A stretch of 64,000 bases of DNA from CAVXFL01 sp963761015 (GTDB lineage: Bacteria; Pseudomonadota; Alphaproteobacteria; Acetobacterales; Acetobacteraceae): assembly GCA_963761015.1 (NCBI GenBank), contig CAVXFL010000025.1:62001-126000 (forward strand), read 5' to 3'. Position 1 is the stretch's first letter. Every line of letters begins with the position of its first letter. The notes under the pieces are model-generated. The model made no database searches. It was not told where the DNA came from and saw only the letters and a program-made list of their open reading frames with translations. The position numbers and the translations under genes are program-made. Shown one piece after another: positions 37,148 through 46,838 of the stretch.

Positions 37148-38007
37148 GGTTCCGCTTCATCGAGGACCATCGCGCGAGCTTCCCGGTGCGGACCATGTGC
37201 GCCGTGCTGGAGGTCAGCGCGAGCGGTTACTATGCGTGGCGCGACCGGCCAGAAAGCGCGCGGGCCCGCGCCAATCGCGCTCTTGCTGCCGATATCCGCC
37301 GCGTGCATGCCGATAGCCGCGCCGTCTACGGCTCCCCGCGCGTGCACGCCGCGCTGCGGGCCGAAGGCCGGCGGGTCGGGGTGCACCGGGTCGCCCGTCT
37401 GATGCGCCATCATGGCATCCAGGGCCGCCACAAGCGCCGCCGGCCGCGCACCACGGACAGCAACCATTCCCTTCCGGTTGCCCCTAACCTTCTCGACCGA
37501 CGCTTCGCCGCTCCGGCGCCCAATCGGGTCTGGCTGGCCGATATCACCTACATTCCCACCGCTGAGGGCTGGCTTTATCTGGCCGTCGTGCTCGACATGT
37601 TCTCGCGCCGCGTGGTCGGCTGGGCGATGCGCGAGACCATGCCGCAGGAACTCACGATCGCTGCTCTGCAAATGGCCATCGCCAACCGCCGACCAGCACC
37701 TGGTCTGGTGCACCATTCCGATCGTGGCAGCCAATATGCGGCTCGCGCGTATCGCCGTTTGCTCGACCAACACGGTTTGCTTTGCTCGATGAGCCGGAAA
37801 GGTGATTGCTGGGACAACGCTCCCATGGAGAGCTTCTTCGGCAGCATGAAAACCGAGCTGGATAACGGCAACACCTTCGAAACGCGCCAAGCCGCCAAGA
37901 ATTCCGTGTTCGCGTTCATCGAAGGTTGGTACAATCGCCACCGTCTTCACTCGGCAATCGGCTACTGCTCCCCGGTGGCAAAGGAACAGCTCGCAGCGGC
38001 TGCGTAG
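37144..38007 (+). CDS. IS3-family OrfB (integrase domain)
   Basis: 287 aa. HTH_21 (YYAWRDRPESARARANRAL, YGSPRVHAALRAEG) and DDE core: VWLADITYIPTAEGWLYLAV (Asp), LVHHSDRGSQYAARAYR (Asp), WDNAPMESFFGSMKTEL (Glu). Ends GYCSPVAKEQLAAAA. Intact; probably expressed mainly as an OrfA-OrfB frameshift product. Confidence 0.95.
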   Translation: MRFRFIEDHRASFPVRTMCAVLEVSASGYYAWRDRPESARARANRALAADIRRVHADSRAVYGSPRVHAALRAEGRRVGVHRVARLMRHHGIQGRHKRRRPRTTDSNHSLPVAPNLLDRRFAAPAPNRVWLADITYIPTAEGWLYLAVVLDMFSRRVVGWAMRETMPQELTIAALQMAIANRRPAPGLVHHSDRGSQYAARAYRRLLDQHGLLCSMSRKGDCWDNAPMESFFGSMKTELDNGNTFETRQAAKNSVFAFIEGWYNRHRLHSAIGYCSPVAKEQLAAAA

Positions 38008-38043
38008 GCCGTAACTCGTGTCCACTTTCGCGGGGGAAGGTCA

Positions 38044-39441
38044 GCCAGCAACTCGCCCTTGTTGGCGTGCAGCCGTGCGAGCAGGCGATCGAGGGTGACG
38101 AAACCGGTGCGGCGGCAGAAGATGCGATCGAAGCGGGCGCGCAGCTGGCTACATCGCCGGGCGGTCGGCGCGGCGCGATAGGCTTTGAGGCCGGCGTAGA
38201 ACCGCCAGATCAGACGAACGGATATGTTGCTGGGCGGCGCGCTGCAGATCGGTAAAGGTGTCGAGCTTGTGCACCAGCCGTTCGGCATGCACCCAGCAGA
38301 GCGCATGCCGACCAACGATCGAACTGGCCGGCGTCGTCGCTGACAACCACCGTCTCGCGCAGAAAGTCATGCGACTGGATGCTGCCCCACAGCGCGCCCT
38401 CGGTGGCGATCTGCAGCCGGGTCTGGGGTGACCCTGAGCGCGCTGATGCCCAAGCCGCTCAAGATGCGCCTGCCAGGCGCCGTGATCGGCAAACTGCTTG
38501 TCCGGGTGTTCGGCCAGGCGAGCGATGACAGGTCCGGAAAGAGCGCGGTCGCGCATGTAGCTCAGCGCCGCGTCATTGATCACGTAATCGGTGTGGCCGG
38601 CACGCAGCAGATCGAGGAAGTTCAGCCGGCTCTTGCTCGACCGTCGTGCCGAACCAGGCGAAGTTGTCGTTGCCGATCTGCGTGCACAACCCGTTGGCGC
38701 CTTTATGCCGTGCCCCGGTGTCATCCACCGTGATCCAGCCCGCCGTGTTGAGCCCGGCGCGCAGCACATCGCGCGCTTCCGCCAGGAACTCGTCCTGGCC
38801 GTCGATCAGCAGCCGCACAAGCTGTCGCTTCGAGATGCCGACGCCAATCGCCTGCAACAGGGCGAGCAAACGCGGCACCGTAACTTGTCCCTGGTGGTAC
38901 TGGGCCAGCACGAAGCGGCGCAGCTCCGGCCCGACATGGCCTGTCACACCGGGCGGCAACGGGGCAGATCACTGTCCGCCCATCCGGCGTGACCCAGCGC
39001 TCGCGCCGATAGCGGATCACCCGCACCCGTAGTTCGAGGTCCTGCACCACGAAATCCTCGTAGCCCTTGAAGCGTGACCCGGCCGGGACGTCCGCTTTCA
39101 GGCTCTGCTCCTCGACGTTGACGCGTGGCGCCGCCTTGCCGCGGCCGCGGCGACGGGGACGTTTCCCGCCCGGCCTTGGCGAAGTGGCGTTCTCCATCCC
39201 GCTCGGTTTGATCGGCGGGCGCCCGTTCAGGCCCTTGATCCGCGCAACCTCGTCGCGCAGCTCCGTTATTACGCGTTTCTGCGCGGCGTTCTCCTCCAGC
39301 AGCTTCACCAGCAACTGTTTCAGCTCGGCCGGCGGAAGACCATCGATGTCGGGCGGGACGACCACACTGAGCTTGAATTGAACCGTCCCGCGTCGGGGCA
39401 AGCAAAAAATCAACCCCGGCCCGGAATTTTGCCCCTCTTAC
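38044..39441 (-). pseudogene. IS66-family tnpC, several frameshifts, truncated
   Basis: The right terminus (reverse complement GTAAGAGGGGCAAAA) ends at 39441. Successive frames carry the IS66 zinc-finger/linker region (RDEVARIKGLNGRPPIKPSG), VTGHVGPELRRFVLAQYHQG, WITVDDTGARHKGANGLCTQ, and SKSRLNFLDLLRAGHTDYVI. The last visible segment is RTGFVTLDRLLARLHANKGE near 38060, cut by the IS3 element. At least four frame changes are needed, so it is inactive as read. Confidence 0.85.
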
Positions 39442-39526
39442 CGAAACGGCCGATAAGCCGCTGTTCGAAAACGATGTTCAAAATCAAACTACGGAAGTTG
39501 GGCCAGGCGCGCCGCAAATCGCTCGG

Positions 39527-40693
39527 TCACGGCCGCAGCGGGACGATCAAAAACCGCTCGACGCGCTCCTCGATCACGACGGCCGGATGCTCCGCCGCAA
39601 CCATTGCTCGCATCTCCGCCATGGTCGGCTCGCGCCATACGTACACCACGCGGGTGAAACTATCGGACAGATAGGGCGACAAGCCCCAGGCGAACGAGTT
39701 CCTGGAACACCAGCAGCCGTCCGTGTCCGGTCGGACAAACGGTGGCCGGAATCGAGAAGGCCGGGGTGCCGCCCGCGCCTGCACGATCGGCATCGAACAA
39801 CGCCGGGTCGACCGAACTCGGTCGCCGGGATTCACACCGTCGCCGGTAATACGTGGTCGGCTCCTTGCGCATCACGCCCGACATGCGGGCGAGATCGACG
39901 GGGCGGCTGCCGCGCACCAGCTTGTCGGGATCGTGCGCCAGCGCCGGCAATCCGAGCCGCCGCATGATCGCCCGGTAGCCATGATAGGCGCCGAGATCGT
40001 TCCAGTGCGTGTCCCCCGGGAAATACTCCACGCCCTCGCGCTTCGCCGCTCGCAGCGCCGGGCGTAGTTCGAGCCACGCCGGGTCGTTCGGCAACCGCTC
40101 GGTTAATTGATCGAGCCGCGTTTCGCCGGAGGCGGAATGAGCGACCGCGGCAGATATTCCGGATAGATCGACTGCTTGTCCGGCGCGACGACGAACAGGT
40201 AGCGAATGCCGCGCGCGGCGAGCCACCGCTTGCGCTGCTCGATCCGCGTGGCCCACTGGTCCAAGCTGGCGGCGGAGAGCGGGATTTGGTGCAGGCGATT
40301 CTCGAGCGAGCGGTCGCCGGTATAGAACAGCCAGTCGCCTCGGCCGACCACGACCTTGGGCGACGGCGACTTCTTCAGGAGTCCGATGACGAGCCGGCCG
40401 CGTGCATCGACCATCTCGCGGCGGAATCCGAAATGATCGGCGAAGAACGCGCCGAAGCGCCGCGGGTAGCTCGCGAGTTCCTGGAGCGAATGCGGCGTCG
40501 CCGGCCGCGCGGCCGGCTCGCGGTCTTCCAGCACCGCCACGAGATTGTGCCGCCCGCTCCAGTCCGTGCGCAGCAGCACGAGCCCGATCGCGAGCAGAAA
40601 CAGCCCCGGCAACAGGACATCCCGCAGCGCGATCCGCGCCCGCGCGGCGAGCGGGTCAGAAGCGGAAATAGATGAACGGATTATAGGCGGCAC
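39527..40693 (-). pseudogene. AlgX/AlgJ-like SGNH-fold O-acetyltransferase accessory protein, frameshifted
   Basis: About 388 aa after repair. It has an N-terminal membrane anchor (VLLPGLFLLAIGLVLLRT), FGFRREMVDARGRLVIGLLK, VVVGRGDWLFYTGD, VVAPDKQSIYPEYLP, then the hallmark GDTHWNDLGAYHGYRAIM (Asp-x-His). It ends with SFAWGLSPYLSDSF and VVYVWREP. The frame breaks near 40105-40115 (one base short) and near 39700 (one base extra). At the second break the nucleophile-type motif reads RNSF, where relatives have an Asp before Ser. Such proteins act in the periplasm with an MBOAT on exopolysaccharide acetylation. The MBOAT gene upstream overlaps its start. Confidence 0.75.
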
Positions 40694-42114
40694 CAGCCAA
40701 CTGCAGGAACGAGAGGAACATGAAGAACGCCAGCAACAGGTTGCGCGCGCCGATCACCGCGACCCCGTCGCCCACGTAAGCGGCGGAGCGGTCCACGGCG
40801 CCGCGCCATTGCAGCGCGCGGGCGCGCCAGTCGCGGGTGATCCAGGAAAACGCCGGCGTTGCCGCCACCGCGCCGATGGCGAGCGCCAGCATGGTCTCGC
40901 GGTCGAGGTAATAGAGCAGCATCGACTGCCCGCTCCAATGCGAGAAGCCCAGCATGGGCGCGAAAGCAGGCGCCCGGCCGCGACCAGGCTGTCCGAGCGG
41001 AAGAAAACCCAGCCGGCCAGGACCACGGCCAGCGTGTAGACGTGCGAGACCGCTTGCGGGGCGCGCGCCAAGAGCCGTCCGAAGCCGGCGCGCTCGACCG
41101 CCAGGAACACGCCATGGAGCACGCCCCACACCACGAAGGTCCAACTGGCGCCGTGCCAGAATCCGCACAGCAGGAAGACGATCACCAGGTTGCACGTAGG
41201 TGCGCGACGCGCCGCGCACGGTTGCCGCCCAGGGGGATGTAGAGGTAATCGCGAAACCAGGTGGACAGCGAGATGTGCCAGCGCCGCCAGAATTCGCGGA
41301 TCGACCGCGAGATGTAGGGACAGTTGAAGTTCTCCAGGAACTCGAAGCCGAACATGCGCCCCAGCCCGATCGCCATGTCGGAATAGCCGGAGAAATCGAA
41401 GTAGATCTGCAGCGCGTAGCAGACGACGCCGAGCCAGGCGACGCCGGGCGGCAACGTCCGTCGGGTCGAGCGCGAATATGCCGTCCACCGTCGCGCCGAG
41501 CGCATTGGCGATGAGCATCTTCTTGGCCAGCCCGGCCAGAAACCGCCGACGCCCGACGGCGAAGTCCGCCGTGCGTGACGCGGCGGCGGTCGAAGCTGCG
41601 GCGGCAATGTCGTGGTAGCGGACGATCGGCCCCGCGATCAGTTGCGGGAAGAGCGAGATGTAAAGCGCGAAGTCGACGGGGTTGCGCCGCGGCGGGGCGA
41701 CCGCCGGTAAACGTCGACCACGTAGGAAATGTTGTGGAACATGAAGAACGAGATGCCGATCGGCAGCACGATGCCGGCCAGCGCGGTCGAGTCGAAGCCG
41801 GACCGGGAGAGGTTGTGGCCGAGGAAGATCGCGTATTTGAACCAGACCAGCGCCGCGAGGTCGGTCACGATGGCCACGCTCACGGCGGCCATCCGGTGCC
41901 GCTCGCGCGCATCGCGGGCGATGACGAGCCCGGCCGTCCAGTTCATCGCGATCAGGCCCAGCAGCAGCCAGAGATGCCCGGCCTCGCCCCAGGCGTAGAA
42001 CAGCAGGCTCGCCAGCAGCAGCACCAGATTGCGCGCGGGCCGCGGCGCCAGCGCGTAGGCGGCAAGACAAAGCGGCAGGAACAGAAACAGGAATTGCGGC
42101 GAGCTGAAGACCAA
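40656..42114 (-). pseudogene. MBOAT-family membrane O-acyltransferase (AlgI-like), multiply frameshifted
   Basis: The start is probably TTG at 42114 (VFSSPQFLFLFLPLCLAAY). Recognisable blocks in successive frames: WFKYAIFLGHNLSRSGF, LPIGISFFMFHNISYVVDVY, ISLFPQLIAGPIVRYHDI, IYFDFSGYSDMAIGLGRMFG, FWRRWHISLSTWFRDYLYIP, and FLLCGFWHGASWTFVVWG with the active-site His. About five indels (near 41700, 41465, 41200, 41190 and 40970) break the frame; a repaired protein would be about 480 aa. It would transfer acetyl groups across the inner membrane to the AlgX-like partner. With several breaks in both directions this gene may truly be decaying. Confidence 0.78.
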
Positions 42115-43071
42115 GCGGCGGAATCCCCCGACGGATCGGCGCTTGGGGTAACGGAACGTGTCCGCTCCGCCAAGCCCTCGACGATCGGCCCCCCGAGCGC
42201 CGATATCGCCATCGCGGCAACCCCAGGACAGAAGCACCAAGACCACAACCAGCCGCGAATGCTCCCCCGGGATGCTTCCGCCGTTCCACCGAGCCACCGC
42301 GACCTGCCGCAAGGCCGCCGCCAGCTTCATCAGGAAGCGCACGGTGGTTTTGCTCGCGCATCTTGGCCGCCCGCCGACGTTTCCCGAGCGGCCCGCTTCG
42401 GGTCCGCCGCCCCCAGCCGCGCTGCCCGCTCCCCGGCTCGGCGCGCACGTGTCGGGCTCGCCCATCAGCCCCGCGCGAGAGTGCCGCTACGCCTATGGCG
42501 TTTGCCATCCGGTCGCGGCGAACTACGGCCAGTCGTCGTCACAAGGATCGTCTCGTGCCCACCATGCACGTTAGGCGAGTGCGGGGGGGGCCGAACTTAT
42601 CGTTGCGCTCTGCGAATGCCCCCTGATTTGGGGATAACATTGTGGACAGATCGCCGTTAACCTGCGGCAGTTGGGCCGCTTTGCGCCGTAGTCCCGAGGT
42701 TGCACAGTTTCTGGGCAGCCGCATCACTGCTTACGCAGACAAGTGCGATGAGCCTCCCGAACGATTGCGTCCCACCAGTAAAATGCAATCGAGGCTGCAC
42801 ATCCCGTCGTGATTCCGCAGCTGTGGACAACAGTCCACCGCAGCAGCACGCAAATGGTCGCGGTCTGTGCACTTGCTCAACCGGTAGTTGCTTTTCCTTT
42901 CCAGTGGCTCCGACTGCCCACGCGGCCTGGCCATCTTCCCAAACTGGCACCTGCGGTCAACAATACCATCGCGCGATGCGCTTCACCGGAGCACGAGGCT
43001 GGGGCGTTGATTGCCGTTTGGATGGTCCGAGATTTGTGGTTGCTATGCGACCCCAATCCGAGAGGTGGGAA
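42115..43071. other. Gene-free interval at the left side of the integrative element
   Basis: No convincing coding frame on either strand. The left part is GC-rich; the part after about 42590 has a run of eight G and then lower GC. I looked for a copy of the tRNA-Ser 3' end here, as a distal attachment site, and did not find one. Promoters for the MBOAT gene and for the lipoprotein gene could lie here. Confidence 0.4.
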
Positions 43072-43710
43072 GTGAGGGTGGCACGGAATACAAGCGCAAG
43101 CTTACTTCTGCTCCTCGCGGCCTGCGCGGCGCCGCCCGAGCTCATCGGATCGGAAGCCGTCGCACCGGTCGTTGCCGCACCAGAACCGGTCGCCCGCCCT
43201 ATTCCCCAGGAGCAATCCGAGTTCGCAGCACCCGATGCCGTTCCGGATTCGACTTCCGCAGACGACGGGAGAGGGGCTTTGACTGACACCCTCTCGGTTC
43301 TGAGGCAAACGGACGAAATTGGCCCGGAGCGGGAGCTCCCGCTGCTTCCACCAGTGGACGCTTTGCTGCCGCATCGACCAGTCTACGCACGAAAAGTTGA
43401 ACATCAGGCGCACCGGCTTGCCAACCGTGGCACCTTACCTGCAACACGGGCTGAGCCGCTATCCGGTACTGCGGCAATGCCGATGGCTGCCGACGAGCCC
43501 CAGCCCGCGCCGGTTGCGGAACCGCCCACCATTATCAATCCCGACCCGCCGCCTGACCCGGCCGCATCGCACCCGAAAAAGCCGACGGGATCGGCTCCAA
43601 TGCGGTTGGCACCGAAACCTGCAACTCTTCAGCCGCGCGGTCCGGCGCACCCGGCCACTTTGGACCCGGTGCACAAGGCTGTGCCCAACGGTGACGATAC
43701 GTCCTACTAG
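43072..43710 (+). CDS. Predicted proline-rich lipoprotein
   Basis: 212 aa from GTG at 43072, preceded by GAGAGG at suitable spacing. Signal VRVARNTSASLLLLLAAC has a lipobox LAAC. The mature protein is low-complexity, Pro/Ala-rich (PVVAAPEPVARPIPQEQSE, IINPDPPPDPAASHPKKP), and ends NGDDTSY. It is probably anchored in the envelope. No family recognised. An ATG at 43045 is possible but would put charged residues before the signal. Confidence 0.5.
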   Translation: MRVARNTSASLLLLLAACAAPPELIGSEAVAPVVAAPEPVARPIPQEQSEFAAPDAVPDSTSADDGRGALTDTLSVLRQTDEIGPERELPLLPPVDALLPHRPVYARKVEHQAHRLANRGTLPATRAEPLSGTAAMPMAADEPQPAPVAEPPTIINPDPPPDPAASHPKKPTGSAPMRLAPKPATLQPRGPAHPATLDPVHKAVPNGDDTSY

Positions 43711-43717
43711 GCGAGCT

Positions 43718-43903
43718 ATGCCCGGCACGGACCGGGTGTTCGGAACGCGCGAGTATCTGGTTCAACGCGCCGCTCAAGCCCGCAAGGCAGGAGCGAGGCA
43801 GGCGGGTCAAAGGCACGCTACTTCGTCGAATTATGGCCCAAAATACGAATTTGGCGACCACAACTATCCTGGAACGTCGGCCGGCTTGCAGGTAAACGCT
43901 TGA
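43718..43903 (+). CDS. Hypothetical small protein
   Basis: 61 aa, MPGTDRVFGTREYLVQRAAQ to TSAGLQVNA, 7 nt after the lipoprotein stop on the same strand. Basic middle (ARKAGARQAGQRHA) and no recognisable domain. No strong ribosome-binding site (GGCGAGCT before the ATG). It may be a real small gene or chance. Confidence 0.25.
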   Translation: MPGTDRVFGTREYLVQRAAQARKAGARQAGQRHATSSNYGPKYEFGDHNYPGTSAGLQVNA

Positions 43904-43984
43904 GACCTGGGGACCCGCCGGCCGGGGCTTTCCTTGCCAGTTCACTCTATAGGGAGATGCGATTTTTCGGTGCCTCCGTTCCGG

Positions 43985-44230
43985 AGTTCCTAACCGGCCA
44001 AGAGAGATCAAGGCGCGGCGCGCCATCAGCCACGCCTCCGCCGTGTCAGGCGGCTTTAGGCGGATCACGGTGAACGTCCAGGCGAGCCGGCGCACCGTAG
44101 CGGGCGCTATCGGCAGCTCAATGTGTTCGGTACGTCGACCGAGTTGACCGTTGTAGTGGCGCGCGGCGAACCCCTACCTGCGGCGCCGGTGGGGCTCCAC
44201 ATGGCTGCTGGTGAGGGATTACCTGACGCT
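43985..44230 (-). other. Probable coding remnant, frame broken
   Basis: The minus strand around 43990-44170 reads HYNGQLGRRTEHIELPIAPA, then TVRRLAWTFTVIRLKPPDTA and EAWLMARRALISLG, which looks like natural protein. An in-frame stop (TAG near 44170) separates it from PSPAAMWSPTGAAGRG in the next frame. Homology unknown; with other +1 breaks nearby this could be a small element gene with one extra base. About 200 nt on either side show nothing else. Confidence 0.3.
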
Positions 44231-44431
44231 GGCGAGCGGTGGTCGGCCCGGCGCAGCCGATGATGGCTGCTCAGTTCCTGCGCCCGGCCGTCCTCCCTTC
44301 CCGCGACATCCTGCCAGCCGAGCGTTGCCGGTCCCGTTAAGCGGTGCGAAACTGCGATGAAGCTCACCCGCGGTCCGTTGCAGGCCGGCTGATCGCGCCC
44401 GGCGTTACCGTCGCGCGGCTCTTCCTCGCCC

Positions 44432-44573
44432 TCACCACTTCCTCCGGCGAGAGCGTTTGCGCCAATCCCCCATGGACGAGCGCGTCTCCATGACGGCCAC
44501 GGCGGTGATCAGCAGCAGTAGCGTCACGGCCGCGAGCACGATCAGCCGCAACCCGGAGCACCATCGGCATCAT
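44432..44573 (-). pseudogene. Small single-pass membrane protein, frameshifted
   Basis: The ATG at 44573 overlaps the stop of the upstream gene (ATGA). After MMPMVLR one extra base shifts the frame; the continuation LIVLAAVTLLLLITAVAVME is a clear membrane helix, followed by TRSSMGDWRKRSRRRKW and a stop at 44432. Repaired length about 46 aa. Typical of short phage-like or plasmid-like membrane proteins; function unknown. Confidence 0.5.
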
Positions 44574-44788
44574 GTTCCGTCCTGGGTCGCCTCTCCAAGC
44601 GTGCCCTCCCGGATCGCCTTGCCGTCCCGATCTAGGATTGCCCAGGGCTGCGACGGATCGGCGCCGGCATTAATCAGCCGGCGAGCCAAGGCCGGAACGC
44701 TGGACGCCCACACCCGCTCACCGCGCCAAGTCGTCGCCCATGAGCTGCAGGACGCCGGCTCGAGCAGCAACACCCGATGACGGGCCAT
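44570..44788 (-). CDS. Hypothetical small protein
   Basis: 72 aa, MARHRVLLLEPASCSSWATT to TLGEATQDGT. Middle part SSVPALARRLINAGADPSQP followed by WAILDRDGKAIREG suggests a compact fold. Overlaps the next gene by 4 bp. It probably belongs to the accessory operon of the integrative element; no family known to me. Confidence 0.5.
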   Translation of the reverse strand: MARHRVLLLEPASCSSWATTWRGERVWASSVPALARRLINAGADPSQPWAILDRDGKAIREGTLGEATQDGT

Positions 44789-44882
44789 TCATCCTATCCG
44801 CGCCCCCGAACACTGTATGGTTAAGATAGGGTGTGTCCTCATAGACCAAGCTCGGGCCTTTGAAATCACTGGTGCTGTTCGG

Positions 44883-45278
44883 TCAAGCAGCAAGCCTCGA
44901 AGTCGTCGCTGGACCTTTCAAGGGGCGTGCCTGCGAGGGTGGGTCGGGGTGCGGAAATCTCCTCTGAAACCGGCCTCGTGAAAGCCTGAAAGCCGCGGAA
45001 ACGCCATTTCCGAGCGGCAGTTTTGGCCATGCAAAAACCACTTGATTTACCGCACAGGAGGTGCGGAACCGCTGTGACGAGGCAACGACTCGTGGACCAT
45101 CCGTTGCCGATTTCACGTCCCGGTACAGTCGGCCCACCCAATGCTCCAGGCGGGAGACAACATCTGGCCATTTCGGGTCATCCGGTTTTGACACGCAAAG
45201 GGCGCAAGCCAGAGCGAGTTGCTGCTCCGCGATCACAACCACTTCCCGGTGATGCTCGACGGCCGACTTGGCGCTCAT
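44883..45278 (-). CDS. Hypothetical protein of the RHH operon
   Basis: 131 aa from MSAKSAVEHHREVVVIAEQQ (ATG at 45278, overlapping the stop of the RHH gene, ATGA). The first 60 residues look helical and natural (LALACALCVSKPDDPKWPDV, SRLEHWVGRLYRDVK); the rest (RFRTSCAVNQVVFAWPKLPL onward) looks like out-of-frame sequence, so the true end may be altered by an indel. Function unknown. Confidence 0.45.
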   Translation of the reverse strand: MSAKSAVEHHREVVVIAEQQLALACALCVSKPDDPKWPDVVSRLEHWVGRLYRDVKSATDGPRVVASSQRFRTSCAVNQVVFAWPKLPLGNGVSAAFRLSRGRFQRRFPHPDPPSQARPLKGPATTSRLAA

Positions 45279-45634
45279 GGCTGGTTGGAATTCGGCCAGC
45301 GATGCGAACCGCCGCGGCCATGCCCGGCGCGCTGATGGCCGTCTTCCGTAGCCGCTTGGCGGAAGTAGTTCACTACGAACACCCGGATGGCGCTTGTTCG
45401 GCTGCCGGAATGCCATGCGGTCTGTTCGATCCCTTGCACCACGTCATCCAGGCTGCGTTTCTCGCGCCGGGCTACCTCGTGTAACGCGTCCCAAAATTCC
45501 GGCTCCAGGCGCATGCTGGTCCGCCCTCGGTGTGTGAGCACGGTACGGTTCACGAGCCGGGTTCTCCAGGCTGCGATTGGAGAACGTCCGGGTTTGGCTT
45601 CCGTAGCCTGTTCGGTAGTTGGGGCGGCGGTCAT
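45275..45634 (-). CDS. Ribbon-helix-helix DNA-binding protein
   Basis: 119 aa from MTAAPTTEQATEAKPGRSP. The central part LVNRTVLTHRGRTSMRLEPE, FWDALHEVARREKRSLDDVV, and AIRVFVVNYFRQAA matches the RHH_4-type fold (beta strand, two helices) used by small repressors. Overlaps both neighbours by 4 bp (45631-45634 and 45275-45278), so it is the middle gene of a three-gene operon and may autoregulate it. Confidence 0.7.
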   Translation of the reverse strand: MTAAPTTEQATEAKPGRSPIAAWRTRLVNRTVLTHRGRTSMRLEPEFWDALHEVARREKRSLDDVVQGIEQTAWHSGSRTSAIRVFVVNYFRQAATEDGHQRAGHGRGGSHRWPNSNQP

Positions 45635-45834
45635 GGCGCGATCAAGCCAGGCTGAGCAGGCGGGCACCGAGTGATCCCGCTCCGCTTGGCAATAAATTCA
45701 GCGATCAGTTTTTCTGCTTCGCCGCGCTGTAGAGGCGGGAGTGCGAGACAGCGCCGAGCATGTTCTCGGCGGCGGCGGGTTGACTCATCGAATTCGTGAG
45801 GCAGGCGCCAGGTACTCTCTTTTTCGCTTGGCAT
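45631..45834 (-). CDS. Hypothetical small protein, first gene of the RHH operon
   Basis: 67 aa, MPSEKESTWRLPHEFDESTR, RRREHARRCLALPPLQRGEA, then EKLIAEFIAKRSGI. Charged and helical, no signal peptide. Its stop overlaps the RHH gene start by 4 bp. The low-GC interval after 45900 probably holds the promoter of this minus-strand operon and of the plus-strand gene at 46092. Confidence 0.5.
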   Translation of the reverse strand: MPSEKESTWRLPHEFDESTRRRREHARRCLALPPLQRGEAEKLIAEFIAKRSGITRCPPAQPGLIAP

Positions 45835-46091
45835 GTCTGTTCACCGGCCCAGATTTCACACGCAGGCGGCATCGGACTCGGCCTCGCTGGTTGCGCGCCC
45901 AATTTTGAGAGCCGTCCGCATAAACTGTGGTGTCACCCAGGCTATAAGAAGCGTTGACGGTTGCAATATAAAAAAATTGTCCAGAAATTCATATTTGCGA
46001 GAGTTTGCCGCATCAGGGCATGCAATTGCAACCAGCCTCACCTTACGCGACAGCCACGTTGGCTAAGCTGATGCCCAGACAGGTCCCAACA

Positions 46092-46517
46092 ATGGAGGGA
46101 ATGTCAGCCGGTGCGCGCACCGATACCGGTACCGCGCGCGTGCCGGCGCACGGGAAGGGCCGGCTGGCGCCGAAATGGCAGCCGGGACGGTCCGGGAATC
46201 CGACCGGCACGAGCGGCGAATACGGCGAGGCGGTCAGGTTGGCCCGCCGCAACAGCGTCCGCGCCATCAGCCGATTGGTGGAGCTGATGGAAGCTGATGA
46301 TGAGCGCGTGGCCGCTGTAGCGTGCAACGCCGTGTGGGAGAAAGCGTGGGGCAAACGTGACCCAGCGAGCGTCGATGAAGCGACTGGCTCGATGCGGCTC
46401 GATCTGAAGCGGCTGAGCGTGGAGCAGTTGACGTTGCTGGTGCAGGTGATGCAGCTCGGCGCGGTCGTTCCGGCGGAAATTGCACCGGGTGAGGTGGTTC
46501 ATCCGCCGTCAGCCTGA
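46092..46517 (+). CDS. DUF5681-type protein (phage-terminase-associated)
   Basis: 141 aa. Contains GRLAPKWQPGRSGNPTGTSG, the DUF5681 signature (FxPGxSGNPxG), then helical repeats (RNSVRAISRLVELMEADDER, VAAVACNAVWEKAWGKRDP). Proteins of this type often sit next to phage terminase genes, but no large terminase is in the window. The ATG at 46092 has AGG 8 nt upstream; MSAGARTD at 46101 is an alternative start. Confidence 0.65.
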   Translation: MEGMSAGARTDTGTARVPAHGKGRLAPKWQPGRSGNPTGTSGEYGEAVRLARRNSVRAISRLVELMEADDERVAAVACNAVWEKAWGKRDPASVDEATGSMRLDLKRLSVEQLTLLVQVMQLGAVVPAEIAPGEVVHPPSA

Positions 46518-46537
46518 TCGGACCTGTACTCAGTCGG

Positions 46538-46838
46538 CTATTCGGCATGGATGATTTGCGCTAATTCCGGGTCCGTCAGGTCCTCGGGCGGGCGGGCATC
46601 TTTCATCACCAGCGGCATGAGCGGCGTACCCCAGCCGCGATCCAACAGCGTGGAGGCAGCCGCAACCCGCGTCGCGGCCGCCGCCGCCGGGTGCAACATA
46701 ACGCTGGCCACCTTGGCAATGGCGTCCGCCGTGTATTGCCGGCAGTGCGACCACCTCGCCTAGCACTTGCGGGTGCCCACCCGGGATTACCAGGTCAGCA
46801 GGGCGGGAAACGGCCGTTAGGCAGCCGCGCGGGCTCAC
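46538..46838 (-). pseudogene. Small conserved element protein, frameshifted
   Basis: GTG at 46838 overlaps the stop of the upstream frame (GTGA). The first half reads VSPRGCLTAVSRPADLVIPG to GEVVAL; one extra base later the frame becomes RQYTADAIAKVASVMLHPAA, then ATRVAAASTLLDRGWGTPL and ends ELAQIIHAE. The RQYTADAI...LLDRGWG pattern is common in phage and ICE proteins of the DUF5681 neighbourhood. Repaired length 99 aa. Confidence 0.45.

Larger units (their letters stand above)
36777..38043 (+). mobile_element. Second type of IS3-family element, complete
   Basis: Left end TGTGGTTCCCCCGAACGAG and right end (reverse complement) TGACCTTCCCCCGCGAAAG give imperfect inverted repeats with TG tips. 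It carries orfA and orfB with a frameshift signal. No matching short duplication flanks it: the left neighbour is IS3 copy 2 and the right neighbour an IS66, so adjacent DNA has been lost. Confidence 0.85.

Noticed and set aside
42115..43071. Distal attachment site of the integrative element
   Set aside because: No visible copy of the tRNA-Ser 3' sequence; the left limit of the element stays undefined.
44883..45020. C-terminal half of the 44883-45278 product as a real domain
   Set aside because: Residue composition changes abruptly to a shadow-like pattern, so no domain is claimed there.
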